A stretch of DNA of 12,877 nucleotides. It comes from an uncultured Odoribacter sp. (GTDB taxonomy: Bacteria > Bacteroidota > Bacteroidia > Bacteroidales > Marinifilaceae). Where the stretch lies: contig CAJKZL010000036.1 of assembly GCA_905204385.1 (NCBI GenBank), positions 1 through 12,877 on the forward strand, read 5' to 3'. The notes below the pieces were generated by a model. The model did not search any database, was not told the DNA's origin, and worked only from the letters and a program-made list of their open reading frames with translations. The translations under genes were made by a program, and so were the position numbers. Below, piece after piece: positions 1 to 7,252 of this stretch; position 1 is the stretch's first letter; each line of letters starts with the position of its first letter.

Positions 1-1212
1 CATATTCGATAGAAATAAATTCTTGCGTTGTATCGCTTCTTCCGCTTTTCGTTGCATTTTTTCCTGCTTCAGCTTAGATTGCCTCAAAACGAATATCCGC
101 TTCCAGCCTAACAGCAAAAAAATCAATAAAAGCAATACACAGGCAACGATACTAAAGGTGAAATACCTGATCGAAAGATGACGGTTCTTTTCGTTCTGGT
201 AGGTCAATTGTTCGGCTCGGAAGCGGGCTGTTAACCGATTGATCTCCTTGGGATAATTCTTTTTAAAAATGGCATTGGAGTATATATAAATATCATTATA
301 CAACTGAAAAGCCTCTTCTTTACGTCCTAATTTCTCCAACACCTCCGCTTTCCTTTTCAACGCATCACTATACAAAAGCGCATTGTTTCGGGTTCCTTGA
401 GATTTCAGAAAAACATCATAAGTTTGCAGGGCCATTCCCAACTCCTGCTGTTTTTCAAATAAAACTGCATTAGCAAGCGTATAATATGACCATATTCCCA
501 CCATGGGTTGTTCCGGCAATTTATCTATCGCTTGCCGATAATGCCCGGCGCCCTCCAAGTCTCCTACTGCTATCCGGTAATAAATATTGAAAACATTCCG
601 GGCTATTTGTGCCTGAACCGAAAGCTCGGCAACGGGAAAATGATTCAAAAGGGACAGATATCGGTCCGCTTTTTCAAAATTTCTGACACCTAAATAATAT
701 TCCGTCAATTCAAGAAGCAATATTCTCATCAACGGGCCTTCCTTTTCTTCGGGAAGCCGGCTAAAAAGATCATAAGCTTTTTCCAAAGCTTCTCCCGCTT
801 CCTCCTTTTTTCCAGTAAAGATATATACTTCTCCCAGCGTATTCAATGATAGCGCAAGGGCCCTCGGATCGTCCGACACTTTCGCCCGGGAATACAAACG
901 CTCGCCCAAAGCTGCCGCCAGGCGCATTTCACCTTTCAGAATATTTATTTTAGCAACAATTCTTCCCAGTTCGAAAAAGGCAGGATGATATTTCGCTTCG
1001 TCCAATGCTGTCAGCAGACTATCGGCATCCCAGCTTATCGCTCCGTATTCCGACAAGTTTACGAATCCCAGATTATCCCTAAAAGTATGAATCAATCTTT
1101 CCTGAAAAGATGAAGGATGCTCCTCCCTCGCCCGGTCCGTTTCTGCATAAGCGTATTTCACCACCAACAAACAGCAAAAACTACAAAGCCAATATTGCAG
1201 TAAATTTCTCAT
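1..1212 (-). CDS. TPR-containing sensor histidine kinase, 3' end outside the window
   Basis: The frame is open for 404 codons from ATG at 1212-1210 to the window edge, so the product is incomplete. Residues 1-23 look like a signal peptide (positive N-terminus, hydrophobic core, AYA cleavage site). Residues about 80-330 are helical and TPR-like, for example around residues 118-152 and 283-315. One membrane helix lies at about 350-369, followed by a charged coiled-coil linker (370-398). The last residues, KNLFLSNM, match the start of a HisKA dimerisation helix, where SHEIRTPL with the phospho-accepting histidine normally follows. I infer a periplasmic TPR sensor joined to a cytoplasmic kinase, a common Bacteroidota architecture. 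The kinase domain itself is not visible, so a TPR membrane protein with another output domain is possible. The ligand and partner regulator cannot be told. It is separated from the helicase by a terminator and appears to be its own transcription unit. Confidence 0.78.
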   Translation of the reverse strand, partial: MRNLLQYWLCSFCCLLVVKYAYAETDRAREEHPSSFQERLIHTFRDNLGFVNLSEYGAISWDADSLLTALDEAKYHPAFFELGRIVAKINILKGEMRLAAALGERLYSRAKVSDDPRALALSLNTLGEVYIFTGKKEEAGEALEKAYDLFSRLPEEKEGPLMRILLLELTEYYLGVRNFEKADRYLSLLNHFPVAELSVQAQIARNVFNIYYRIAVGDLEGAGHYRQAIDKLPEQPMVGIWSYYTLANAVLFEKQQELGMALQTYDVFLKSQGTRNNALLYSDALKRKAEVLEKLGRKEEAFQLYNDIYIYSNAIFKKNYPKEINRLTARFRAEQLTYQNEKNRHLSIRYFTFSIVACVLLLLIFLLLGWKRIFVLRQSKLKQEKMQRKAEEAIQRKNLFLSNM

Positions 1213-1242
1213 CGACCTCTTTTAATATGCAGATTCAAGCAA

Positions 1243-1250
1243 CAAAGTTA
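1243..1250 (-). promoter_or_regulatory. candidate Bacteroidota -7 element for the sensor kinase
   Basis: The minus strand reads TAACTTTG, an exact match to the Bacteroidota -7 consensus TAnnTTTG, about 30 nt before the kinase start codon. No good TTG-type -33 element is found at the usual spacing (CTG is the nearest), so the match is suggestive only. Confidence 0.35.
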
Positions 1251-1324
1251 TTCATTTTTTTTCACCTACAGTATAATTATTTAATTCTTCTTTACTCTTC
1301 CGGCATTATTATTAAATAATAAGA

Positions 1325-1332
1325 CAAACTTA
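1325..1332 (-). promoter_or_regulatory. second candidate -7 element upstream of the sensor kinase
   Basis: The minus strand reads TAAGTTTG, also matching TAnnTTTG, about 112 nt before the kinase start. There is no clear -33 element at 18-21 nt. In an AT-rich gap such matches arise by chance, so this is weaker than the nearer candidate. Confidence 0.22.
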
Positions 1333-1424
1333 CATTCAATCGATCAACCGGTTATTTTTTATAGATTCCCAAAATAAAAAAATTCATTATTAAGATATAA
1401 ACAGGGTACCATCCCAATAGGCAT

Positions 1425-1469
1425 AAAAAAAAGCAAGGTTTCCCGATAAATTTACGGACCACCTTGCTT
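1425..1469 (-). terminator. Rho-independent terminator of the helicase gene
   Basis: A perfect 9-bp stem is formed by accttgctt (1461-1469) and aagcaaggt (1431-1439) around a 21-nt loop that can form a small inner ccg/cgg pairing. On the minus strand the stem runs into eight consecutive T (1432-1425). It starts 20 nt after the helicase stop codon, so its role as that gene's terminator is well supported. Confidence 0.85.
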
Positions 1470-1489
1470 GACGAAGATCTTTGAAACCA

Positions 1490-3289
1490 TTAATATTTTT
1501 TGCGCGAACGTCCTCCGCTTTCGATTCCTCTTTTCTTTTCCCCGTAACGTCCCCGGCTGCTGCCGTCGCTTCGCCGGCTGGAAGAACGGAATTTATTGTT
1601 AGCAGTGGAAGAACGGCGTTTCCCTCCGAAATCGCGTTCCCGCTCGCCCCCGTTACGGGCATAACGATCCTTCACTTCCGACAAGGTAAAAGGAAGCCCA
1701 TTGAAATTCACATTTCTGAAAAAGGACGAAAATCCGTTTACGCCCCTCACATCTACTTCGAATTTGGTATTATTTTCAAAAATACGGATGCTTCCTATTT
1801 CCAATCCTTTCCTCGGAGAATTTTCATTGATGATGGTCATCAGATCACGGGGAGTGAAACCATCTTCTTTTCCGACATTCACACTGAAAGTAGTAAACTC
1901 ATTCCGGTTCTCCTCACTGCGCCGTTCACCGCGGCGGCTTTCCCTTCCTTCACGCCTATCCTCCTCCGGCATATTTAAGTCTTCTACGGAGGCATATTTT
2001 TTCAACAATTTACCGAATTCATAAGAGAGGATCTTTTGAATCAATTCCTCTTTCGTCAATTCCCCGAATTTTTCAAATAACTCCTGCCGATATTTATCCA
2101 ACGTTTCTTTCGGCTCGGCTCCCAGGATTTTATCGGCATAAAACAGCAATTGAGCCCGGCAAACCTCTTCTCCTCCGGGGACTTCCCGGTAAGTAAATTT
2201 CTTTTTCAGGATATTTTCGATCCGGCGTAGCTTACCTTTTTCCTTGACATTGATGATGGCCACGGAAACCCCTTCCTTTCCGGCCCGGCCTGTACGTCCG
2301 CTCCGGTGGGTATAGCTTTCGACGTCTTCCGGCAGGTTATAATTAATCACGTGGGTCAGATTGTCTACATCCAGCCCCCTTGCCGCTACGTCCGTAGCGA
2401 CGAGAACTTTAAGCCGTTTAGCCCGGAAACGCTCCATGACCTCGTCCCGTTGAGCCTGGCTCAAATCCCCATGCAAGGCATCGCATTCGATGCCGTCTTT
2501 TTGCAATTTACGGACAATCTCCCGGGCATCCATACGGGTCCGCACAAAAATAATGGCATACATATCCGGCGCACAGTCGATCACCCGGTGCAAAGTCTCG
2601 TAACAATCTTTTGCACGCACCTGATAATACTCGTGCGATACAGTATCTGCCCCCTGGTTCTTCTTTCCCGTGGAGATCTCCTGGGCATTGTGCAGATAAT
2701 TCCGGGCTATACGCTCCACTTCTTTCGGCATAGTGGCCGAAAACAGATAAGTATTGCGGGTTTCGGGCGTTTCGTCCAGTATAAAATTCATATCCTCCTT
2801 AAATCCCATGTTCAGCATCTCGTCGGCCTCGTCCAAAACGACGGCCCTCACCTGATCGATGTTAACAGCCTGCCGCTTGATCAGGTCACACAAACGCCCC
2901 GGCGTCGCTACTAAAACATGAACGCCTCTTTCCAATTCTCTGATTTGTTTCCGGATGTCAGCCCCCCCATATACACAGGTCACCCTTATATCATTCCGGT
3001 ATTTACCATAATTCTGCAAGTCTTTGCCGATCTGCACACATAATTCCCGGGTGGGACTCAAGATCAACACCTGAATTTTATTCAGGGAAGTATCGAGCTT
3101 TTGTAACAATGGCAACCCGAAAGCGGCTGTTTTTCCTGTTCCGGTCTGGGCCAGGGCAACCAGATCGTTCTCTTCTCCCAAAATAACCGGGATAACTTTT
3201 TCCTGTACCGGACTGGGCGTCTCGAATCCCAAATCTTCAATACCTTTAAGGATCTCTCCTTCTAAACCTAATTCTTTAAATTTTTCCAT
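1490..3289 (-). CDS. deaD: DEAD-box ATP-dependent RNA helicase (DeaD/CsdA-like)
   Basis: This 599-residue cytoplasmic helicase unwinds short RNA duplexes using ATP; relatives act in ribosome assembly, cold adaptation and mRNA turnover. All core motifs are visible: Q motif near residues 22-29 (FETPSPVQ), motif I AQTGTGKT (47-54), PTREL (79-83), TPGR (129-132), DEAD (153-156), SAT (184-186) and HRSGRTGRAG (328-337). A linker at about 436-465 is rich in Arg and Glu. Residues about 467-540 look like the DbpA/CsdA RNA-binding domain, and the tail (541-599) is Arg/Gly/Ser-rich and basic. The start at 3289 gives the normal distance to the Q motif. The gene follows the second ftsZ after 173 nt and ends in its own terminator. 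No convincing promoter is seen upstream, so it may be read partly from the division operon. The helicase call is secure; the exact symbol within the family is less so. Confidence 0.95.
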   Translation of the reverse strand: MEKFKELGLEGEILKGIEDLGFETPSPVQEKVIPVILGEENDLVALAQTGTGKTAAFGLPLLQKLDTSLNKIQVLILSPTRELCVQIGKDLQNYGKYRNDIRVTCVYGGADIRKQIRELERGVHVLVATPGRLCDLIKRQAVNIDQVRAVVLDEADEMLNMGFKEDMNFILDETPETRNTYLFSATMPKEVERIARNYLHNAQEISTGKKNQGADTVSHEYYQVRAKDCYETLHRVIDCAPDMYAIIFVRTRMDAREIVRKLQKDGIECDALHGDLSQAQRDEVMERFRAKRLKVLVATDVAARGLDVDNLTHVINYNLPEDVESYTHRSGRTGRAGKEGVSVAIINVKEKGKLRRIENILKKKFTYREVPGGEEVCRAQLLFYADKILGAEPKETLDKYRQELFEKFGELTKEELIQKILSYEFGKLLKKYASVEDLNMPEEDRREGRESRRGERRSEENRNEFTTFSVNVGKEDGFTPRDLMTIINENSPRKGLEIGSIRIFENNTKFEVDVRGVNGFSSFFRNVNFNGLPFTLSEVKDRYARNGGERERDFGGKRRSSTANNKFRSSSRRSDGSSRGRYGEKKRGIESGGRSRKKY

Positions 3290-3462
3290 TCGTTTTTTAT
3301 TGCAGCACCCGCTGCTTTACAAGCAACCTGAGGTTGCGTTACTAAACGGCAGTTTTCTGCCTTTCTTACATTGAAAGCAGGCGGCATCTTCCTCCGGCTT
3401 TCTGATTTATTCCATTTTTTCCGTAAACGGCTGCTCTGCCGTCCCCCTCCGGCTGGGATTCC
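3290..3462. other. intergenic gap with four small stem-loops
   Basis: Between the second ftsZ and the helicase lie four short hairpins: acggc/gccgt (3427-3431 and 3438-3442), ggcag/ctgcc with a TTTT loop (3348-3361), the near-palindrome gcaacctgaggttgc (3323-3337), and gcagc/gctgc with a 4-nt loop (3302-3315). None is followed by a good T-run on the minus strand, so none is a clear intrinsic terminator. They could protect or process the ftsZ 3' end or act in the helicase leader. No TAnnTTTG box was found here. Confidence 0.45.
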
Positions 3463-4593
3463 TTAATTCACCCTTAAGTCCCTTCGCTCGAATGCTGGGA
3501 TATTTTCCAGTTCACGGATTTTCTTAGCCTCCATGCCCGGCTTAACCGCCACTTCATCCTCCGTCAGCCTGACGGGGGCCACCGGTTCTTTTTTTACTTC
3601 CTTATCCAGAATATCGATGTCTCCGGTCGGAAATCCTGTCGCAATGATCGTTACCGAAACGGCATCCCCTAAATTAAGATCGGTCCCTACTCCCCATATC
3701 ACGGCAGCATTATTTCCCACCTTGCGGATAATATGGGAAGTGATCTGCGACATCTCGTCCATCGTGATCTCATCGGTACCCGAAGTGATATTGAGCAGAA
3801 TATCTTTGGCACCCAGAATGTCGTTATTATTGAGCAAAGGACTCTCCAGGGCTTCTGTGATGGCCCTGATTGCCCGGTCTTCACCCGAAGCCTGTGCAGC
3901 TCCCATAATAGCCACCCCGCTATCGGTCATCACCGTCCGGACATCGGCGAAATCCACATTGATATATCCGGGTAAAGTGATGATTTCGGCAATTCCCTTG
4001 GCTGCGATATTCAAGACATCGTTGGCTTTTGCAAAAGCTGCCGAAATTGTCTGGGATCCGTATATCGATTTGATTTTTTCATTGTCGATTACGATCAGAC
4101 AATCCACATGGTCCTTCAGTTTCCGCAAACCGTCGCGCGCCTGGTCCAAGCGTTTGGGACCTTCGAACCGGGCCGGAACCGATACGATTCCTACGGTCAG
4201 TATTCCCATGTCTTTCGCCAGTTTGGCAATCACGGGAGCCGCGCCGGTCCCTGTACCTCCTCCCATCGCCGCCGTGATAAAAACCATTTTGGTATTCTTT
4301 TTCAGAAGCACCTCGATGTCCTCCAGACTTTCCTGAGCCGATTTCTCGCCCATCAAGGGATTGTTCCCGGCACCGTGGCCTTCGGTCAACGCTTTTCCCA
4401 ATTGAACTTTGTTGGGTATGGGACTATTTTTCAATGCCTGATAATCGGTATTGCAGATCACGAAATCGACATCACAGATTCCTTTATCGTACATATATTC
4501 CACGGCATTGCCTCCTCCTCCTCCGACACCGATGACCTTTATGATGGTAGGTGTTTTCTCATTCAGATTGAAATTTATGAATCCGTCGACCAT
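3463..4593 (-). CDS. ftsZ: cell division protein FtsZ, second intact copy
   Basis: This is a complete FtsZ of 376 residues, the tubulin-like GTPase that assembles into the division ring. Visible are the N-terminal nucleotide-binding loop VGGGGGNAV (23-31), the tubulin signature GGGTGTG (111-117), the base-contacting ND pair (191-192) and the T7 loop NVDFADV (212-218) needed to hydrolyse GTP across the dimer interface. The globular domain ends at IIATGF near residue 321. A very short linker of about 40 residues follows, then a conserved C-terminal peptide (NIPAFERR, 364-371) of the kind that binds FtsA. The residue before MGGGTGTG is Ala where Gly is usual, and the PFxFEG segment reads PARFEG (140-145). 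It lies 63 nt after the end of the first ftsZ frame and shares roughly half its core residues by eye. As the only unbroken ftsZ in the window, it may supply the ring function. Confidence 0.95.
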   Translation of the reverse strand: MVDGFINFNLNEKTPTIIKVIGVGGGGGNAVEYMYDKGICDVDFVICNTDYQALKNSPIPNKVQLGKALTEGHGAGNNPLMGEKSAQESLEDIEVLLKKNTKMVFITAAMGGGTGTGAAPVIAKLAKDMGILTVGIVSVPARFEGPKRLDQARDGLRKLKDHVDCLIVIDNEKIKSIYGSQTISAAFAKANDVLNIAAKGIAEIITLPGYINVDFADVRTVMTDSGVAIMGAAQASGEDRAIRAITEALESPLLNNNDILGAKDILLNITSGTDEITMDEMSQITSHIIRKVGNNAAVIWGVGTDLNLGDAVSVTIIATGFPTGDIDILDKEVKKEPVAPVRLTEDEVAVKPGMEAKKIRELENIPAFERRDLRVN

Positions 4594-4606
4594 GACTTTA
4601 AGTTTA

Positions 4607-4630
4607 GATTGTTGATTTACGATTTATGAT
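4607..4630. repeat. degenerate 7-bp tandem repeat before the second ftsZ
   Basis: The + strand reads gattgtt, gatttac, gatttat, gat in succession: about 3.4 copies of a 7-nt unit. The block ends 14 nt upstream of the second ftsZ start codon, inside the 63-nt gap between the two ftsZ frames. It is AT-rich and could affect translation or transcription of the second copy; its function is unknown. Confidence 0.5.
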
Positions 4631-4656
4631 AAAGTATTCCGAATCCTGCGTCGATA

Positions 4657-4986
4657 TCATTCCTCATCGCCGAAGAGAGTTCCGATTTTCCGTTTCAGCA
4701 AACCATTGGTATCGGGCAAATCATTGATTCCACGTTGTCCGCCATCCGTTCTCCGGTTGTATTCCTTTCTTTGTTTTCTCTTGCGTTCCTCTTCCAGCCT
4801 GAAACGTTTCTGCCGGGCTTCTTCCTCCAGTTCGGCCGGATTCACCACTTTCATTTCCAAATCCTCCGGCAACTCTTCCACTTTGAAATAAGGTTTCCGG
4901 GACGGAATTTTTTCTTCAGGCTGACGGTCCGCAACGGCATTGCTCCGACTGCTATTTCCATTAAACCCGGTAGCAATCACCGCCAC
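4657..4986 (-). CDS. detached C-terminal part of the first FtsZ
   Basis: This 109-codon frame continues the first ftsZ in the same reading frame, separated only by TAG (4992-4990) and one AGG codon. It opens with VAVIATGFNG, the last core strand of FtsZ, so it is plainly part of that gene and not an independent protein. A charged linker follows (residues about 12-87) with a Glu/Arg/Lys-rich helical stretch, ending in a tail with LLKRKIGTLFGDEE. The tail lacks the PAFxRR-type peptide seen in the second FtsZ. The GTG at 4986 is only the first possible start after the stop; the first ATG is at 4854, and no ribosome binding site is visible. Translation could occur by readthrough of the TAG or by reinitiation, or not at all. 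With the upstream part the gene would encode 426 residues, a normal FtsZ length. Confidence 0.6.
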   Translation of the reverse strand: MAVIATGFNGNSSRSNAVADRQPEEKIPSRKPYFKVEELPEDLEMKVVNPAELEEEARQKRFRLEEERKRKQRKEYNRRTDGGQRGINDLPDTNGLLKRKIGTLFGDEE

Positions 4987-4989
4987 CCT

Positions 4990-5937
4990 CTATTTTTCAC
5001 CCAGGGATTCATCTTTTCCGGTACCCCAGATCACATTGACATTTCTCCCGACTTTATCCCTCAGATTATCCGTAATGAGACTGATCTCGTCCATGGTCAC
5101 TTCTTTTTCGCCGTAAAGCATATTCAAAAGGATATTCGAAGCTCCGCGTATATCGTTGCTGTTCAGCAAAGGAGAGATCAAAGCATTGGTCAAGGCTTCC
5201 ATAGCACGGTATTCTCCCTCAGCCTCGGCAGCGCCCATAAGCGCTACGCCGCTATCTCTCATGACACTTTCGACATCGGCAAAATCCACGTTCACATATC
5301 CCTTTACGGTAATGATCTCGGCGATACTTTTGGCAGCAATGGTCAAAACATTGTCGGCCATAGCAAAAGCATCCGACAATTTCAGGTCTCCGTAAATTTC
5401 GCGCAACCGTTCATTTGCTATAATCACCAGAGCATCAACATATTGCTCCAGCTCGTCTATCCCATCCATGGCCTGCTCGATCTTCCGTTTCCCCTCGAAG
5501 CTAAAGGGAACAGTCACAATCCCAATGGTCAGAATCCCCAATTCACGGGCCTGCCGGGCAATTTCGGGTGCTGCACCAGTACCCGTACCTCCTCCCATCC
5601 CTGCCGTGATAAAGACCATACGCGTATTGCGTTCCAGGATCGTCTTAATAAAATCCATACTTTCGATGGCCGACAAACGCCCTCTTTCGGGCTGGCATCC
5701 TGCTCCCCTGCCTTCGGTCAATTCTTTCCCCAATTGAATGCGGTTTTTCACACGACTCAAACGCAACGCTTGAATGTCTGTATTACAAACGACAAATTCG
5801 ACGCCATGAATCCCCTGGCTGAACATGTGATTCACGGCATTACTTCCTCCTCCGCCCACTCCGATCACTTTAATGATGGATTCTTCCTGCGGTTGGCTGG
5901 GCAATTGCAATGCAATTAAGTCGTCTTCTATCTCCAT
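4990..5937 (-). CDS. ftsZ: cell division protein FtsZ, first copy, interrupted by an in-frame TAG
   Basis: This frame encodes 315 residues of FtsZ and stops at TAG, codon 316. The GTPase features are intact: VGGGGSNAV (27-35), GGGTGTG (115-121) in the canonical AGMGGGTGTG context, DN (195-196) and the T7 loop NVDFADV (216-222). The stop falls after DESLGEK, just before the last core strand that would read VAVIATGF, so the product lacks that strand, the linker and the C-terminal peptide. The missing part follows in the same frame (4657-4986). A hydrophobic residue (Val or Ile) is usual at the stop position; TTG to TAG is one possible single change. It sits 62 nt after ftsA, the classical place for ftsZ, which suggests this was the ancestral copy. 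It may be a recently broken gene, a readthrough gene, or a sequence error; the intact downstream frame argues against old decay. Confidence 0.88.
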   Translation of the reverse strand: MEIEDDLIALQLPSQPQEESIIKVIGVGGGGSNAVNHMFSQGIHGVEFVVCNTDIQALRLSRVKNRIQLGKELTEGRGAGCQPERGRLSAIESMDFIKTILERNTRMVFITAGMGGGTGTGAAPEIARQARELGILTIGIVTVPFSFEGKRKIEQAMDGIDELEQYVDALVIIANERLREIYGDLKLSDAFAMADNVLTIAAKSIAEIITVKGYVNVDFADVESVMRDSGVALMGAAEAEGEYRAMEALTNALISPLLNSNDIRGASNILLNMLYGEKEVTMDEISLITDNLRDKVGRNVNVIWGTGKDESLGEK

Positions 5938-5999
5938 ATAACAAGCTATAGGCTATATATTAAACATCGGTTTTCTCTCTTTCTGCAGCAAGGAATCTG

Positions 6000-7166
6000 T
6001 CAGATGCCGAAAAACTTTCCGAACTTTTTGGCTATCTTATCCCTGAGACCGTCGCGAGGCTCTTCTATTACGACGGGATCGCACAACAACAAGCCCAGAG
6101 CAACCAGATATTCAGGGGTCTTCAACACCTCTTCCCTCGAAATTTGTATCCGCTTGACCACGGCTTTGTTCACAACATGTCCGGACAAGCGATGCAACAG
6201 CAAATCGATATCCTCCAAACGGGATCCTCCTCCCGTTATGAAGATATCGCCCTGGGAACCATCATACTCCCATTTTTGTAACAACCAAACCACCCCTTCC
6301 AGCAATTCTTCAGCGCGGCTCTGTATCACCGTAGCCAAATCCCTGCTATCCAAAGATAGCTTCGTATCCGGAATCTGCACTTTTTTATTTTTACAGGCGG
6401 ATCTTAAGGCCTGTCCATACTCATGTTTCAACTTCCGGGCCTGAGAAGCATTGATGCCGAAAGCCTGCATAATATCCCTGTCGATCGTCCTTGTTCCCAG
6501 AGGCAAACGGGCTTCATATTCAAGCATGCCTTCCCGGAACAAAGCCACATTGATGCCCATGGCTCCCAGGTCGACCAAAGCAAAATCATCGGTTCGGGCC
6601 GCATCCATGGCTTCATTATAGGCCCGTACGGAAGGATAAAAACAGATGTCGCCCACGCCGCTTCCATCAAATAAAGCCCTTATACCGGACAAATAATCTT
6701 CGTCGGCCATATAGACCTGATAGGTCACTTCCAGCCAACGCCCGCTTTTACCCAGCGGATCGGCCATCCACTCCCCCCGGTCCACAGAATAGGCCACGGG
6801 GATCATATCCACCAACTCTTCCCGGCCGGTCGTCGATCCTTCCTTGCACTTTTGTTCAGCCCGGTATAAATCGTTTTGTTCTACAATTCTTTTGGGTAAA
6901 GAGATGGAGACCCGGCGCTCGGACACCTGCAACACTTCATCGGACAATGCAATATTCATCACATTCACCTCCCTGTCTTTCACCAATTCGTTCATCAACG
7001 TCTGAATACAAAGACCTGCTTTGTCCTTATCCGTCACCACTCCCCGTTCTATTCCCTGGGAGGCGAGTATTTTGATCCCTGCTAAACGGCAGGCATCCCG
7101 TTCAACCGATCCCAATGCCATCACCATTTTTTCAGATCCTAAATCCAAAGAAGCAGTCAATCCCAT
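6000..7166 (-). CDS. ftsA: cell division protein FtsA
   Basis: FtsA is an actin-like protein that tethers FtsZ filaments to the inner face of the membrane and recruits later division proteins. The 388-residue product shows the N-terminal phosphate loop (SLDLGSEK, 6-13), the region between the two phosphate loops that carries the FtsA-specific 1C subdomain, an adenosine-type motif ITGGGSRL (310-317) and a C-terminal amphipathic helix DGLRDKIAKKFGKFFGI (372-388), the expected membrane anchor. The second phosphate loop reads DLGAMGIN (199-206) where actin-fold proteins have DxGxGTTD-like residues, so the usual glycines and aspartate are partly lost; nucleotide binding may be altered. The gene lies between ftsQ (86 nt upstream) and the first ftsZ (62 nt downstream), the conserved dcw order. 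Identification rests on the anchor helix, the actin-fold motifs and the location. Confidence 0.93.
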   Translation of the reverse strand: MGLTASLDLGSEKMVMALGSVERDACRLAGIKILASQGIERGVVTDKDKAGLCIQTLMNELVKDREVNVMNIALSDEVLQVSERRVSISLPKRIVEQNDLYRAEQKCKEGSTTGREELVDMIPVAYSVDRGEWMADPLGKSGRWLEVTYQVYMADEDYLSGIRALFDGSGVGDICFYPSVRAYNEAMDAARTDDFALVDLGAMGINVALFREGMLEYEARLPLGTRTIDRDIMQAFGINASQARKLKHEYGQALRSACKNKKVQIPDTKLSLDSRDLATVIQSRAEELLEGVVWLLQKWEYDGSQGDIFITGGGSRLEDIDLLLHRLSGHVVNKAVVKRIQISREEVLKTPEYLVALGLLLCDPVVIEEPRDGLRDKIAKKFGKFFGI

Positions 7167-7232
7167 AACTTTATCTTATTTACCCTGTATCGATGTACTG
7201 TCCGTCATGCCGTTTATACAGGCAACCTTCTC

Positions 7233-7246
7233 TGTACATTCGTACA
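7233..7246. repeat. short inverted repeat between ftsQ and ftsA
   Basis: TGTAC and GTACA flank a 4-nt spacer, giving a symmetric 14-nt site in the 86-nt gap before ftsA. It could be a regulator site or a small hairpin, but arms of 5 bp are expected by chance in a window this size. Confidence 0.2.
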
Positions 7247-7252
7247 TTTTAT

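Larger units (their letters stand above)
1213..1489. other. intergenic region between kinase and helicase
   Basis: This 277-nt AT-rich gap separates the helicase stop from the kinase start. It holds the helicase terminator at its high-coordinate end and two TAnnTTTG-like boxes nearer the kinase. Nothing else convincing is seen; an AACCGGTT palindrome at 1346-1353 is too short to call. Short ORFs crossing the gap show no recognisable protein. Confidence 0.6.

Noticed and set aside
1346..1353. AACCGGTT palindrome in the gap upstream of the kinase
   Set aside because: An 8-bp palindrome alone is not evidence of an operator.
4735..5919. 394-codon open frame on the + strand opposite the first ftsZ
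   Set aside because: It is antisense to clear FtsZ coding sequence, shows no recognisable domain and has His/Phe/Ser-rich shadow composition.
5947..5957. TATAG/CTATA inverted repeat just before the first ftsZ start
   Set aside because: Arms of 5 bp made of AT-rich sequence are expected by chance, and no promoter or operator fits around it.
7176..7247. Possible 23-residue peptide before ftsA (MYECTEK...)
   Set aside because: There is no ribosome binding site, it overlaps the end of ftsQ by frame chance only, and it resembles no known peptide.
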